Shown here: piece after piece, positions 1 through 8,425 of the stretch
How the letters are laid out: every line of letters begins with the position of its first letter
Numbering within the stretch: the first letter of the stretch is position 1
Origin: Vreelandella neptunia
GTDB lineage: Bacteria > Pseudomonadota > Gammaproteobacteria > Pseudomonadales > Halomonadaceae
NCBI RefSeq assembly: GCF_022489065.1
Contig: NZ_JAKVTW010000013.1
Coordinates: forward strand, 62,001-126,000
Direction of reading: 5' to 3'
DNA: 64,000 nt
Position numbers and translations under genes: made by a program
Notes under the pieces: generated by a model
Told to the model about the DNA's origin: nothing
Seen by the model: only the letters and a program-made list of their open reading frames with translations
The model's database searches: none

Positions 1-1343
1 ACTGCCGTGCTCTGGTTGTGCTGTTGCTGGCCGCCAGTGAGCTGGATGTATGGGTGGCGATTGTCAATTCGCGCCTTTCGGCCCAGGAAGTGGACTTGAT
101 TCAGGGCAACTGTCTACCCCGGCGCGTGTTCTACACCTGCGATGCCTCGCCCGAGGCTACCCAACACGCCGAGCGCCACGCCGCCGACCGCTATCAGCAT
201 CCTCAACTGGGTGGGCTGGCAATTTCACCGCTCTACGACAGCGAACCCGAACCGGTATACGCCAGCGGCGCCGAGCAGGTCGCGGCGATGATTTACACCT
301 CAGGCACGACCGGTACACCCAAAGGAGTGATGCTGACTCACCGTGGCATTCTCTATATCGCTTCGATTTCGGGCGGCATGCGCCATTTAAGCGAGGGGCA
401 GCGTGTGTATGGTGTGCTGCCGATGTCGCATGTGTTTGGACTATCCTCGGTATGTATGGGCTCGCTCTATAATGGCGCCTGCCTATATACCGTGCCGCGT
501 TTCGAGGCAGCGCAAATGCTGGAAACGTTAAAGCAGGAGCGAATTACCGTGCTCCAGGGCGTGCCAGCCATGTATGCCCGGGCGTTAGAGTATTTAAAAC
601 GCGAGCAGCGCCCGTTAGATGCGCCTGAGCTTATTTATATCTCCGCAGGTGGCTCTCCGCTGGATAGCGATACCAAGAATCGAGTGGAAGTGGTCTTTGG
701 CCTGACGCTGCATAACGGCTATGGCTTAACTGAGGCCAGCCCCACTATTAGCCAAACCCGCATTGATGACCGCCATAGCAACAGTACCGTTGGCCGTGTA
801 TTACCTCTGCTTGAGTACCGCCTTGAGCCGCTTAGCGATAGCGGTACTTCCGAGCAGCCCGGCGATGAGGTGGGGGAGCTATGGGTGCGCGGGCCTAATA
901 TTATGAAAGGCTACTTCCGCCAGCCGGAAGCTACCCGCGCCACGCTAACCGAAGAGGGTTGGCTCAACACCGGCGATATCGCCAAACTCGATCATGATGA
1001 TCAGCTCTATATCGTGGGGCGTAGCAAAGAGCTGATTATCCGCTCGGGCTTCAATATCTACCCACCGGATGTGGAAGCGGTGATCAATGAGCATCCCGCG
1101 GTCACGCTTACCGCGGTGGTTGGTCGCCAAATCGCCGGGAATGAAGAAGTGGTGGCGTTTGTACAGTGCGAGCCGGGCGTTGACGTTGATATGGCGGAGT
1201 TAAAAGCATTTATCGCCGAGCGACTGGCACCCTATAAACGCCCCACCCAAATTGTGTTAATGGATACCTTACCTTCCACCGCCAGCGGCAAAATACTAAA
1301 AGGGCGGCTTCGGGATTTAGCCCAGCAGGAGAGCGGATCATGA
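1..1343 (+). CDS. AMP-forming fatty acyl-CoA ligase, 5' end cut by window
   Basis: Activates a carboxylic (probably fatty) acid to its acyl-CoA through an acyl-adenylate. The reading frame is open to the window edge, so the N-terminus is missing; 441 residues are visible from position 18. The P-loop-like motif YTSGTTGTPKG is near visible residue 93. It is followed by the YGLTEASP adenylate motif, the hinge region GWLNTGDIAKLD, GRSKELIIRSGFNIYP, and the C-terminal SGKILKGRL carrying the catalytic lysine. The stop overlaps the start of the thioesterase gene (ATGA), so the two are co-translated. Chain-length preference cannot be read from the sequence. Confidence 0.93.
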   Translation, partial: CRALVVLLLAASELDVWVAIVNSRLSAQEVDLIQGNCLPRRVFYTCDASPEATQHAERHAADRYQHPQLGGLAISPLYDSEPEPVYASGAEQVAAMIYTSGTTGTPKGVMLTHRGILYIASISGGMRHLSEGQRVYGVLPMSHVFGLSSVCMGSLYNGACLYTVPRFEAAQMLETLKQERITVLQGVPAMYARALEYLKREQRPLDAPELIYISAGGSPLDSDTKNRVEVVFGLTLHNGYGLTEASPTISQTRIDDRHSNSTVGRVLPLLEYRLEPLSDSGTSEQPGDEVGELWVRGPNIMKGYFRQPEATRATLTEEGWLNTGDIAKLDHDDQLYIVGRSKELIIRSGFNIYPPDVEAVINEHPAVTLTAVVGRQIAGNEEVVAFVQCEPGVDVDMAELKAFIAERLAPYKRPTQIVLMDTLPSTASGKILKGRLRDLAQQESGS

Positions 1344-1810
1344 GCCCATCGCCAATAGCTACTCCTGATACGTATCAACAGGCACTCATGGGCTATCACG
1401 AGTTGTTAGGTATGCATGTGGTGGAGTGGCAGCAAGACCGAGCCGTGGTTGAACTCACCATTGAGCCAAAGCACCTAAACCGCAGCGGCAATGTTCACGG
1501 TGGCGTATTGGCTTCCATGTTGGACAGTGCTCTGAGTCTGGCGGGCCTGCACTGTGATGTGCCGGGTAATATTCGCCGGGGGATGACGCTGTCCCTGACC
1601 ACGACCTTTGTTGGCCCCGCCCGGCAAGGCGTGTTAAGGGCAACCGGCACGCTGCGTGGGGGCGGGCAGAAAACCTATATGTCGAGCGGTGAAATTGTCG
1701 ATGAAAAGGGCAATTTAGTAGCCATGGGTGAAGGGTCGTTTCGGCGCCGCAGTGGCAGCGAATCGTCTGAGGGATTTCCGCAAAGCAGCCCAGGGGAGCC
1801 CGCTGAGTGA
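1340..1810 (+). CDS. PaaI-type hotdog-fold acyl-CoA thioesterase
   Basis: A 156-residue single hotdog domain of the PaaI/YdiI class, which hydrolyses acyl-CoA or aryl-CoA thioesters to free CoA. The signature is NVHGGVLASMLDSA at residues 51-64: the HGG turn and the acidic residue on the central helix form the active site. It overlaps the acyl-CoA ligase upstream by 4 bp and the membrane-protein gene downstream by 4 bp (GTGA), so the three form a tight operon. It probably edits or releases CoA esters made by the ligase. Family confident, substrate unknown. Confidence 0.85.
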   Translation: MSPSPIATPDTYQQALMGYHELLGMHVVEWQQDRAVVELTIEPKHLNRSGNVHGGVLASMLDSALSLAGLHCDVPGNIRRGMTLSLTTTFVGPARQGVLRATGTLRGGGQKTYMSSGEIVDEKGNLVAMGEGSFRRRSGSESSEGFPQSSPGEPAE

Positions 1811-3195
1811 ACTCAGCCCGCCTGCGGGTCTCATTGTTACTGCTGGTCACCCTGGCAACGCTATTCCACCTGGTGGTCGGCAGCCTATTTTTGCAGGCTG
1901 TCGGCATTGTGGCGCTGGTGCTCTATTTATCTACGTTGGCGGGTCAGCTTACTCGTATGGCCAAAGGGTTATTGCTGGTGGCGGGCGTGTTGACGCTACT
2001 CGCGCTTTGGCGTTCGCCCAGCCCAGTTCAACTACTATTCGATGCCAGCGGTCGTTTTGCTTTTTTTGCTACCTTTGTGGTGGCGCTGAGCATGCTGCGC
2101 TTACCTGCCTATCGTTCCCGTTTGGTTCGCCGCTGCGGCCAGAGCATGCTGCTTCAACCACCCAGCCGCCGTTATCCGATTTTGTCATCAGGCTCGGCAC
2201 TGTTTGGCATCATTCTCAATATCGGCGTGCTTAATCTGTTCGCGGCAATGATCGAAAAGAGCAACACGCTAGGTGCCGCCCAGGGGCGCGCTTGGGTTCG
2301 CGAAGCTCGTCAGCGGCGTATGATGCTGGCACTGCTGCGTGGGTTCTCCCTGGCGCCACTGATTTCGCCCATGGGTATCGGTGTTGCCGTCGTATTGTCG
2401 AGCCTTCCCCAAGTCACTTGGCTTGAGCTTGCGCCGTATATTTTGGGTGCGGCGGCGCTGATTTTTCTTGCTGGTTGGGCGGTGGATTTTTTTACCGGCC
2501 CGCATCCACCTGCTAATAAAGCTCAACGAGTTACGCCTTCGTTACGCCCATTGGGTCAGTTTAGTGTGCTGCTCATGGGCATTGTGGCACTGGTGTTTAG
2601 TCTTGCCTGGCTGCTAGAACTGCGTTTACCCATCGCCGCGCTGTTAGGCGCGCCCATGGCGGCGTTGATTTGGCTTGCCTGGCAGCGGCGCAGGCTTGGT
2701 CATGGCGGGCTACCAGCTGCCGTTAGCGCAGTTCATCGCCAGTTGCCCTGGCTGCTTTCCCCCAGTGCCAATGAAATTGTGGTGCTGGGAGCAGCAGGCT
2801 ACTTGGGGCATTTGTGCGTTGGTTTAGTGTATACCCAGCAGTTGGCGCCGCTATTAACCGTGTTGAACCAGTGGGGCGCCTTTAATGCCGTGCTGGCTAT
2901 GCTAATGGTGGTGGGGCTTGCTCAGGTTGGCGTTAATCCTATTGTGACGGTGACACTGCTGGTAGGCCTGCTGCCGCAATTAGCCATTGAGGGACTAACG
3001 CTGCCGCTAATTGGTTCGTCGCTGATGGTAGGCTGGGCGCTGGCGCTGATGTCGTCACCAATGACAGCTTCGATGCTGATTTTATCCCGCTTTACCGGGG
3101 TGCCCGCCACGCGGATTGGCTACCGCTGGAACGGCCGGTTTCTAGTAACCTCGATACCGTTGCTGGCAGCATGGTTCGTATGGTCCCCTTTTTAG
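1807..3195 (+). CDS. Polytopic inner-membrane protein, probable transporter
   Basis: 462 residues with about ten to twelve hydrophobic segments, starting at the GTG that overlaps the thioesterase stop. There is no signal peptide beyond the first helix. The repeated long helices with intervening Gly/Pro-rich stretches (for example LAPLISPMGIGVAVVL and VGLAQVGVNPIVTVTLL) resemble ion-transporter-superfamily permeases such as DASS or ArsB-like carriers, but I see no diagnostic motif. Coupling to an acyl-CoA ligase and thioesterase suggests an organic-acid substrate; this is inference only. Confidence 0.6.
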   Translation: MNSARLRVSLLLLVTLATLFHLVVGSLFLQAVGIVALVLYLSTLAGQLTRMAKGLLLVAGVLTLLALWRSPSPVQLLFDASGRFAFFATFVVALSMLRLPAYRSRLVRRCGQSMLLQPPSRRYPILSSGSALFGIILNIGVLNLFAAMIEKSNTLGAAQGRAWVREARQRRMMLALLRGFSLAPLISPMGIGVAVVLSSLPQVTWLELAPYILGAAALIFLAGWAVDFFTGPHPPANKAQRVTPSLRPLGQFSVLLMGIVALVFSLAWLLELRLPIAALLGAPMAALIWLAWQRRRLGHGGLPAAVSAVHRQLPWLLSPSANEIVVLGAAGYLGHLCVGLVYTQQLAPLLTVLNQWGAFNAVLAMLMVVGLAQVGVNPIVTVTLLVGLLPQLAIEGLTLPLIGSSLMVGWALALMSSPMTASMLILSRFTGVPATRIGYRWNGRFLVTSIPLLAAWFVWSPF

Positions 3196-3323
3196 CAGTG
3201 GCAAGAACAAGGAGGCGCTTGACCTTTGTTGAGCGTTTTTTTATTGTATACTCTATAAAATGAAATATTATTTTGCTATGCGAAATTAATTAGCTTGATG
3301 AGCTAAGCACTGGAGCACGCCTT

Positions 3324-4073
3324 ATGAAGATTCTCGTCGCGGTTAAACGCGTCATTGACTACAACGTCAAAATCCGTGTTAAAGCGGATCACTCGGACGT
3401 CGATCTCACCAACGTCAAAATGGCCATGAACCCCTTCTGCGAAATTGCCGTGGAAGAAGCGGTACGCCTAAAAGAGAAAGGCGTGGCGACGGAAGTCATC
3501 GCCGTCACCGTGGGTCCCAAGGCCGCCCAAGAGCAGCTGCGTACCGCGCTGGCGCTGGGCGCGGATCGCGCCATTCATATCGAAACCGACGAGCGCGCTG
3601 AATCCTTAGCCGTCGCTAAGCTGCTGGCCAAAGTAGTCGAAGAAGAGCAGCCCGGCCTGGTCGTTCTTGGCAAGCAGGCCATCGACACCGACAACAACCA
3701 AACCGGCCAAATGCTCGCCGCGTTGACTGGCCTACCCCAGGGCACCTTTGCCTCGGAAGTGGCGGTCGATGGCGACAAGGTGAATGTCACCCGTGAAATC
3801 GACGGCGGTTTGCAAACCATCGCCCTCACGCTTCCCGCGATTGTGACCACCGACCTGCGCTTGAACGAGCCGCGCTACGCCAAGCTCCCCGATATCATGA
3901 AGGCCAAGAAAAAACCGCTGGATGTCAAAACCCCCGCCGATTACGGTGTCGAGGTGGCCTCCAAGGTAAGCCTACTCAAAGTCGAATCGCCCGCCGAGCG
4001 TAAGGGCGGTGTCAAGGTTGCCTCGGTAGACGAGCTGATCGACAAACTCAAAAACGAAGCCAAAGTTCTCTAA
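3324..4073 (+). CDS. etfB: Electron transfer flavoprotein beta subunit
   Basis: 249 residues, full length for EtfB, which binds AMP and pairs with EtfA to accept electrons from acyl-CoA dehydrogenases and pass them to ETF:quinone oxidoreductase. The start [19 protein letters not shown] and the motif [18 protein letters not shown] (about residues 36-53) are typical. The signature [25 protein letters not shown] lies near residues 113-137. It is followed 54 bp later by etfA. A weak AGCACTGGAGCACGCC leader supplies GGAG before the ATG. Confidence 0.96.
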   Translation: MKILVAVKRVIDYNVKIRVKADHSDVDLTNVKMAMNPFCEIAVEEAVRLKEKGVATEVIAVTVGPKAAQEQLRTALALGADRAIHIETDERAESLAVAKLLAKVVEEEQPGLVVLGKQAIDTDNNQTGQMLAALTGLPQGTFASEVAVDGDKVNVTREIDGGLQTIALTLPAIVTTDLRLNEPRYAKLPDIMKAKKKPLDVKTPADYGVEVASKVSLLKVESPAERKGGVKVASVDELIDKLKNEAKVL

Positions 4074-4127
4074 GGTCGGTTAGTTACCCCCGAACTTTAC
4101 ATATGCGCTTTGAAAGGAGCTGATTTT

Positions 4128-5054
4128 ATGAGCATTTTGGTACTTGCCGACCTGCATGAAGGCCAACTGGCCGGCGCCACAGCCCACGTGGTGGCGGCGG
4201 CCCAAGCCATCGGTGGCGATATTGACGTTCTGGTTGCCGGTGAAGGCGTTCAAGCCGCGGCCGAGGCGGCTGCGAAACTCGACGGTGTAAGCAAAGTACG
4301 CGTCGCCGATAACGCCGTTTACGCCCACCAACTGGCCGAGCCCATGGGCGCGCTACTGGTCGAACTGGCCGATGGTTACACCCACGTCCTCGCCAGCGCC
4401 TCCACCACCGGCAAAAACGTGCTGCCGCGGCTAGCCGCGCTAAAAGACGTTAGCCAGCTGTCGGATGTGCTGGGGGTGGAAAGTGCCGACACCTTCCTGC
4501 GCCCGATCTACGCCGGTAACGCCATTGCCACAGTGAAGAGCGACGACACGCTAAAAGTGATCACCATCCGCACCACCGGCTTTGACGCGGTCGGCAGCAG
4601 TGGCAGCGCCACGATTGAAGCCGTCGATGTGGTGGTTGAAAACAGCCAGTCCAGCTTTGTCAAAGAAGAGCTGGCGAAGTCGGACCGTCCCGAACTGGGC
4701 GGCGCCAAAGTGGTTATCTCCGGTGGTCGCGGTATGGGCAACGGCGATAACTTCAAGCTGCTCGACGGCATTGCCGACAAGCTGGGGGCTGCCATTGGTG
4801 CTTCCCGCGCCGCGGTCGACGCAGGCTTTGTGCCCAACGATATGCAGGTCGGCCAAACCGGTAAAATCGTTGCCCCGGATTTGTATATCGCTGTGGGTAT
4901 CTCCGGGGCCATCCAACACTTGGCGGGCATGAAGGACTCCAAGGTGATCGTCGCCATCAATAAAGACGACGAAGCGCCGATCTTCCAGGTTGCGGACTAC
5001 GGGCTGGTGGGGGATCTGTTTGAGATCCTGCCGGAGCTTGAGAGCAAGCTGTAA
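4128..5054 (+). CDS. etfA: Electron transfer flavoprotein alpha subunit
   Basis: 308 residues from the ATG at 4128, chosen because AAAGGAG lies 9 bases upstream; a TTG 18 bases earlier is less likely. EtfA carries the FAD. The C-terminal FAD domain is clear: [15 protein letters not shown], then [21 protein letters not shown] and [20 protein letters not shown], ending with the [17 protein letters not shown] tail. It partners the etfB product and presumably serves the acyl-CoA dehydrogenases encoded 1-3 kb downstream. A strong terminator follows at once. Confidence 0.96.
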   Translation: MSILVLADLHEGQLAGATAHVVAAAQAIGGDIDVLVAGEGVQAAAEAAAKLDGVSKVRVADNAVYAHQLAEPMGALLVELADGYTHVLASASTTGKNVLPRLAALKDVSQLSDVLGVESADTFLRPIYAGNAIATVKSDDTLKVITIRTTGFDAVGSSGSATIEAVDVVVENSQSSFVKEELAKSDRPELGGAKVVISGGRGMGNGDNFKLLDGIADKLGAAIGASRAAVDAGFVPNDMQVGQTGKIVAPDLYIAVGISGAIQHLAGMKDSKVIVAINKDDEAPIFQVADYGLVGDLFEILPELESKL

Positions 5055-5073
5055 GCGGACTAAAACGCCCTGT

Positions 5074-5096
5074 AAAAGCCCCGAAAGGGGCTTTTT
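5074..5096 (+). terminator. Rho-independent terminator of etfBA
   Basis: Perfect stem AAAAGCCCC/GGGGCTTTT with a GAAA-type loop and T-run, 20 bp after the etfA stop. Confidence 0.88.
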
Positions 5097-5129
5097 AACG
5101 ACCTCACAATAATAACCAGCGAGTTGTTT

Positions 5130-6089
5130 ATGCTAACGCGCCTAACCGCTTCGTTAACGCTGCCGGTGATCGGCTCTCCGATGTTTATCGTCTCCGGGCC
5201 TGAGTTGGTCATAGCCCAATGCCAGGCAGGGATTATTGGTGCTTTCCCCGCGCTTAATGCCCGACCCTCCAACGTATTACGCGAGTGGTTAGAGCAGATC
5301 ACTCACACCCTAGCCTACTATGACGAGCGCCACCCCGATAAACCCTCAGCGCCCTTTGCGGTTAATCAAATCGTACATCCTACCAATGATCGCTTAGAGC
5401 ACGATGTCGCGCTGTGTGCCGAGTTTAAAGTACCGCTGGTGATCACCAGCCTGCATGCGCCTGATCAAGTGGTGGAACAAGTGCACGCCTATGGTGGGCT
5501 GGTGTTTCATGATGTCACCACGCTGCGCCATGCCAAGAAGGCCGTTGATGCTGGCGTGGATGGCTTAATCCTGGTCTGCCATGGCGCGGGTGGTCATGCC
5601 GGACGCTTAAACCCCTTTGCGTTTGTAGCTGAGGTGAGGCGCTTTTATGATGGCCCGTTGGTGCTTGCGGGGGCAATTACTAAAGGCGAACAGATCGTTG
5701 CCGCCCAGGCGCTGGGGGTGGATTTGGTGTATATGGGCACGCGTTTTATCGCCACTCAAGAAGCCAATGCCCAAGCGGACTACAAGCAGATGGTGTTAGA
5801 TGCCGCGGCCGGAGATATTGTTTATACCAACCTGTTTACCGGCGTGCACGGTAACTACTTACGACAAAGTATTGAAAATGCTGGGCTCGACCCGGATGAG
5901 CTACCTGAGGGCGATAAAGCCTCAATGCGTTATGGCTCAGGGGGCAGCAGTAAAGCTAAAGCGTGGCGGGATATCTGGGGTGCCGGGCAGGGCGTGGGTA
6001 GTATTAACACGCTGAATAGCGTGGCCGAAGAGATCGCCACGCTAAAAGCAGATTATTACCAAGCGTTAGATTATTTGCGGCGGCGTTAA
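5130..6089 (+). CDS. Nitronate monooxygenase (2-nitropropane dioxygenase family)
   Basis: 319 residues from the ATG at 5130; a TTG two codons earlier is possible. This FMN-dependent TIM-barrel enzyme oxidises alkyl nitronates such as propionate 3-nitronate to carbonyl compounds. Seen: VNQIVHPTNDR in the first third, the flavin and catalytic-base loop LVCHGAGGHAGRLNPF near residue 150, LAGAITKGEQI, and the phosphate-binding VDLVYMGTRFIATQEA near residue 200. The gene stands alone between the etfA terminator and the convergent acyl-CoA dehydrogenase operon. Members are often generically annotated; the physiological nitronate is unknown. Confidence 0.88.
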   Translation: MLTRLTASLTLPVIGSPMFIVSGPELVIAQCQAGIIGAFPALNARPSNVLREWLEQITHTLAYYDERHPDKPSAPFAVNQIVHPTNDRLEHDVALCAEFKVPLVITSLHAPDQVVEQVHAYGGLVFHDVTTLRHAKKAVDAGVDGLILVCHGAGGHAGRLNPFAFVAEVRRFYDGPLVLAGAITKGEQIVAAQALGVDLVYMGTRFIATQEANAQADYKQMVLDAAAGDIVYTNLFTGVHGNYLRQSIENAGLDPDELPEGDKASMRYGSGGSSKAKAWRDIWGAGQGVGSINTLNSVAEEIATLKADYYQALDYLRRR

Positions 6090-6105
6090 CGAAACGCAGC
6101 TGCTT

Positions 6106-7224
6106 TCAGGCAGCAGTTAACAGATCGCTGACTGTTTCAAGATGGTAGTCACTGTCACCTAAATAGTGATCGAACATCACCAAATGCTTGGCGTAACTGG
6201 CGACATAACACTCTTCAGACATACCCATGCCGCCGTGAAGTTGGATCGCCTGTTCAGCAATAAAACGCGCCGATTCGCCACAATAAGCCTTGGCCGCGGC
6301 AATTTTATAATCCCGCTCACTGGCAGGCTGGGTTAGGCTAGTGGCGGCCAAAATCGCCATGGATCGAGACTGCTCCAGATGCAGGTGCATATCCACCATA
6401 CGGTGCTGGAGCGCCTGGAAAGTGGCCAGCGGAAGGCCAAACTGCTTACGCTCTTTGAGATAGGCCAGGGTTTGATCGCAGGCCTCCTCCATTGCGCCGA
6501 TCGCCTGCGCACACAGTGCCGCACGACCAAGGGCCAGTACCTCCGCCAGTGCCTCACTGACATTCTCACTCAGGCAGTTGGCTAACGGCAGCGTGACGCT
6601 ATCCAGCGTCAGATCACCGGCGGACTGATCATCGATAGTGCGATAGAGATGCGTAGAGGTGCCCGGTGCATCGGCGGGGACTATAAATAGCCCTAGCTTG
6701 CCGTTATCTAACCGTGCGGTGACCAGCGTTGCCGCAGCGGCTTCCAAGTTCAGGACAACATCTTTTCGACCCTGTAACTGCCACTGGCCATCGGTTTGGG
6801 TCGCTTGGGTAGCAATCGCCAATGCGTCATAACGGGCGCTGTGCTCCTGCCATGCAAAGGCTAACTGATGCTCGCCTTCAAGCAGTGGGGTTAGCCACTC
6901 TGTTTGCTGATCATTATTGGCGGTCAATGCCAACAGTTTGCCGGGCAGTACCAGGCCTGCCAAGTAGGCTTCGGGTACTAAGCCATGCCCCAGCGCTTGC
7001 ATAATGATCATCAGGTCGGTGCCATCGCCACCCAGCCCGCCAACGTCTTCGCTAAACGGCATATGCAGCAGGCCCAACTCTGCAAAGGTGCGCCATAGCG
7101 CAGAAGCACCGTTTGGAGCAGACGCCAGCATAGTGCGGCGCTGTTCGGGAGAAACCTGATTGGCCACCAAGCGGGTGAGCGTCTCTTCGAGCATGCGCTG
7201 CTCGTCGGTTAAAGCAAAATCCAT
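6106..7224 (-). CDS. Acyl-CoA dehydrogenase subunit (short, FadE-like)
   Basis: 372 residues with the acyl-CoA dehydrogenase layout: N-terminal helical domain (MDFALTDEQRMLEETL), a middle beta domain, and C-terminal helices ending in QAIQLHGGMGMSEECYVA. It catalyses or supports alpha,beta-dehydrogenation of an acyl-CoA using FAD, passing electrons to ETF. It is the last gene of the leftward operon, 7 bp after its larger homologue. The C-terminus lacks the usual YEGT-like catalytic segment, as in the partner subunits of heteromeric enzymes. The family is firm; the heteromeric role is inferred. Confidence 0.88.
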   Translation of the reverse strand: MDFALTDEQRMLEETLTRLVANQVSPEQRRTMLASAPNGASALWRTFAELGLLHMPFSEDVGGLGGDGTDLMIIMQALGHGLVPEAYLAGLVLPGKLLALTANNDQQTEWLTPLLEGEHQLAFAWQEHSARYDALAIATQATQTDGQWQLQGRKDVVLNLEAAAATLVTARLDNGKLGLFIVPADAPGTSTHLYRTIDDQSAGDLTLDSVTLPLANCLSENVSEALAEVLALGRAALCAQAIGAMEEACDQTLAYLKERKQFGLPLATFQALQHRMVDMHLHLEQSRSMAILAATSLTQPASERDYKIAAAKAYCGESARFIAEQAIQLHGGMGMSEECYVASYAKHLVMFDHYLGDSDYHLETVSDLLTAA

Positions 7225-7231
7225 GGTGACC

Positions 7232-8425
7232 TCACATGTTTAAGATGGTTTTGGCGACGATACTTTTCTGTATTTCGTTGGCACCGCCATAAATCGACAG
7301 CTTGCGACGGTTGAAGTACTGGGCGCTGGCGGCAGCGCTTTGGGCGCGGTCGTCATCCAGGCTGCCTTCGCCATACAGGAAGTCGGGGAAGAACGGCAGT
7401 GCGGCGGGCCCTAGAGCGCGGCGGGTAAGTTCGCTAAGCTCTTGGCGAAGCTCAGAGCCACGCACTTTCAGTAACGAACTCTCTGCACCGGGCACGCCGC
7501 CATCCCTGGCCGCGGCAATCACGCGCAGGTTGGTCACTTCCAGCGCCATCAGTTCAATCTCTGCTTTAACGACGCGGTGTCGAAAGCTGGGCAGCGCCAG
7601 CAGCGGTTTACCGCGGTGCTCAATACGGCTGGCTAGTGACTTCAAGTGTCGCAACGCCTGCTTGGCATGACCAAGCCCTGCAATGCCGGTGCGTTCGTGG
7701 GTGAGCAGAAACTTGGCGCAAGTCCAACCCTGGCCCTCCTCGCCGACGCGGTTTTCTAAGGGAACGCGAACGTTGTCTAAAAAGACTTCATTGACCTCGT
7801 GGGCACCATCCAAAGTGATAATGGGCCGCACAGTGATGCCAGGGGTTTGCATATCGATTAGCAGAAAACTAATCCCCGCCTGTTTTTTAGCGTCCGGGTC
7901 GGTGCGTACCAGGCAGAACAGCATGTTGGCGTGCTGGCCTAGGGTCGTCCAGGTCTTCTGGCCATTCACGATATAGTCGTCGCCATCGAGAACCGCGCGG
8001 GTATTCAGTCCCGCCAAGTCGGAACCCGCGCCAGGTTCAGAGTAGCCTTGGCACCACCAGTCCTGGTTGCTCAAGATTCGCGGCAGATAACGTCGCTGTT
8101 GTGCAGCGCTACCGAATTTCATAATTACCGGCGCCACCATATTGACGCCGAAGGGCACTATCGTAGGCGCATGGGCCGCGGCGCACTCCTCATCAAATAT
8201 ATGCCGATGCACGGGCCCCCAGCCTGGGCCGCCGTGCTCCTTTGGCCAGTTAGAGGCTAGCCAGCCCTGTTCACTGAGGATGTTCTGCCAGCGTAGGTGA
8301 TCATTGGCACGCAGGTGGCGCCCCAGGCGCACACGTTCGCTAATATCGCTGGGCAGTGCATCGGCCAAGAAACGGCGAACCTCTGCACGAAATGCCTGCT
8401 CTTCGGGGCTAAAGGTGAGGTTCAT
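7232..8425 (-). CDS. Acyl-CoA dehydrogenase, large subunit type
   Basis: 397 residues. FAD/substrate motifs are visible: WWCQGYSEPGAGSDLAGL (about residues 128-145), the VNGQKTWTTLGQHA beta-domain stretch, and the C-terminal IYGGANEIQKSIVAKTIL. The usual catalytic Glu of the YEGT motif is Gly here (YGG), as in steroid- or branched-acid dehydrogenases that place the base elsewhere or work as heterotetramers. The start overlaps the enoyl-CoA hydratase stop by 4 bp and the gene sits 7 bp before the second dehydrogenase, so the three are one operon. Confidence 0.9.
   Translation of the reverse strand: MNLTFSPEEQAFRAEVRRFLADALPSDISERVRLGRHLRANDHLRWQNILSEQGWLASNWPKEHGGPGWGPVHRHIFDEECAAAHAPTIVPFGVNMVAPVIMKFGSAAQQRRYLPRILSNQDWWCQGYSEPGAGSDLAGLNTRAVLDGDDYIVNGQKTWTTLGQHANMLFCLVRTDPDAKKQAGISFLLIDMQTPGITVRPIITLDGAHEVNEVFLDNVRVPLENRVGEEGQGWTCAKFLLTHERTGIAGLGHAKQALRHLKSLASRIEHRGKPLLALPSFRHRVVKAEIELMALEVTNLRVIAAARDGGVPGAESSLLKVRGSELRQELSELTRRALGPAALPFFPDFLYGEGSLDDDRAQSAAASAQYFNRRKLSIYGGANEIQKSIVAKTILNM

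Noticed and set aside
1455-1907. Long minus-strand and other-frame ORFs over strong genes (for example 1455-1907, 4508-4960, 12202-12606, 58619-58993)
   Set aside because: They overlap conserved genes in another frame, have no ribosome sites and encode low-complexity or atypical proteins.
3219-3262. A defined promoter for etfBA
   Set aside because: The AT-rich stretch has TTGACC, TTGAGC, TATACT and TATAAA, but no pair has standard spacing that I could defend.
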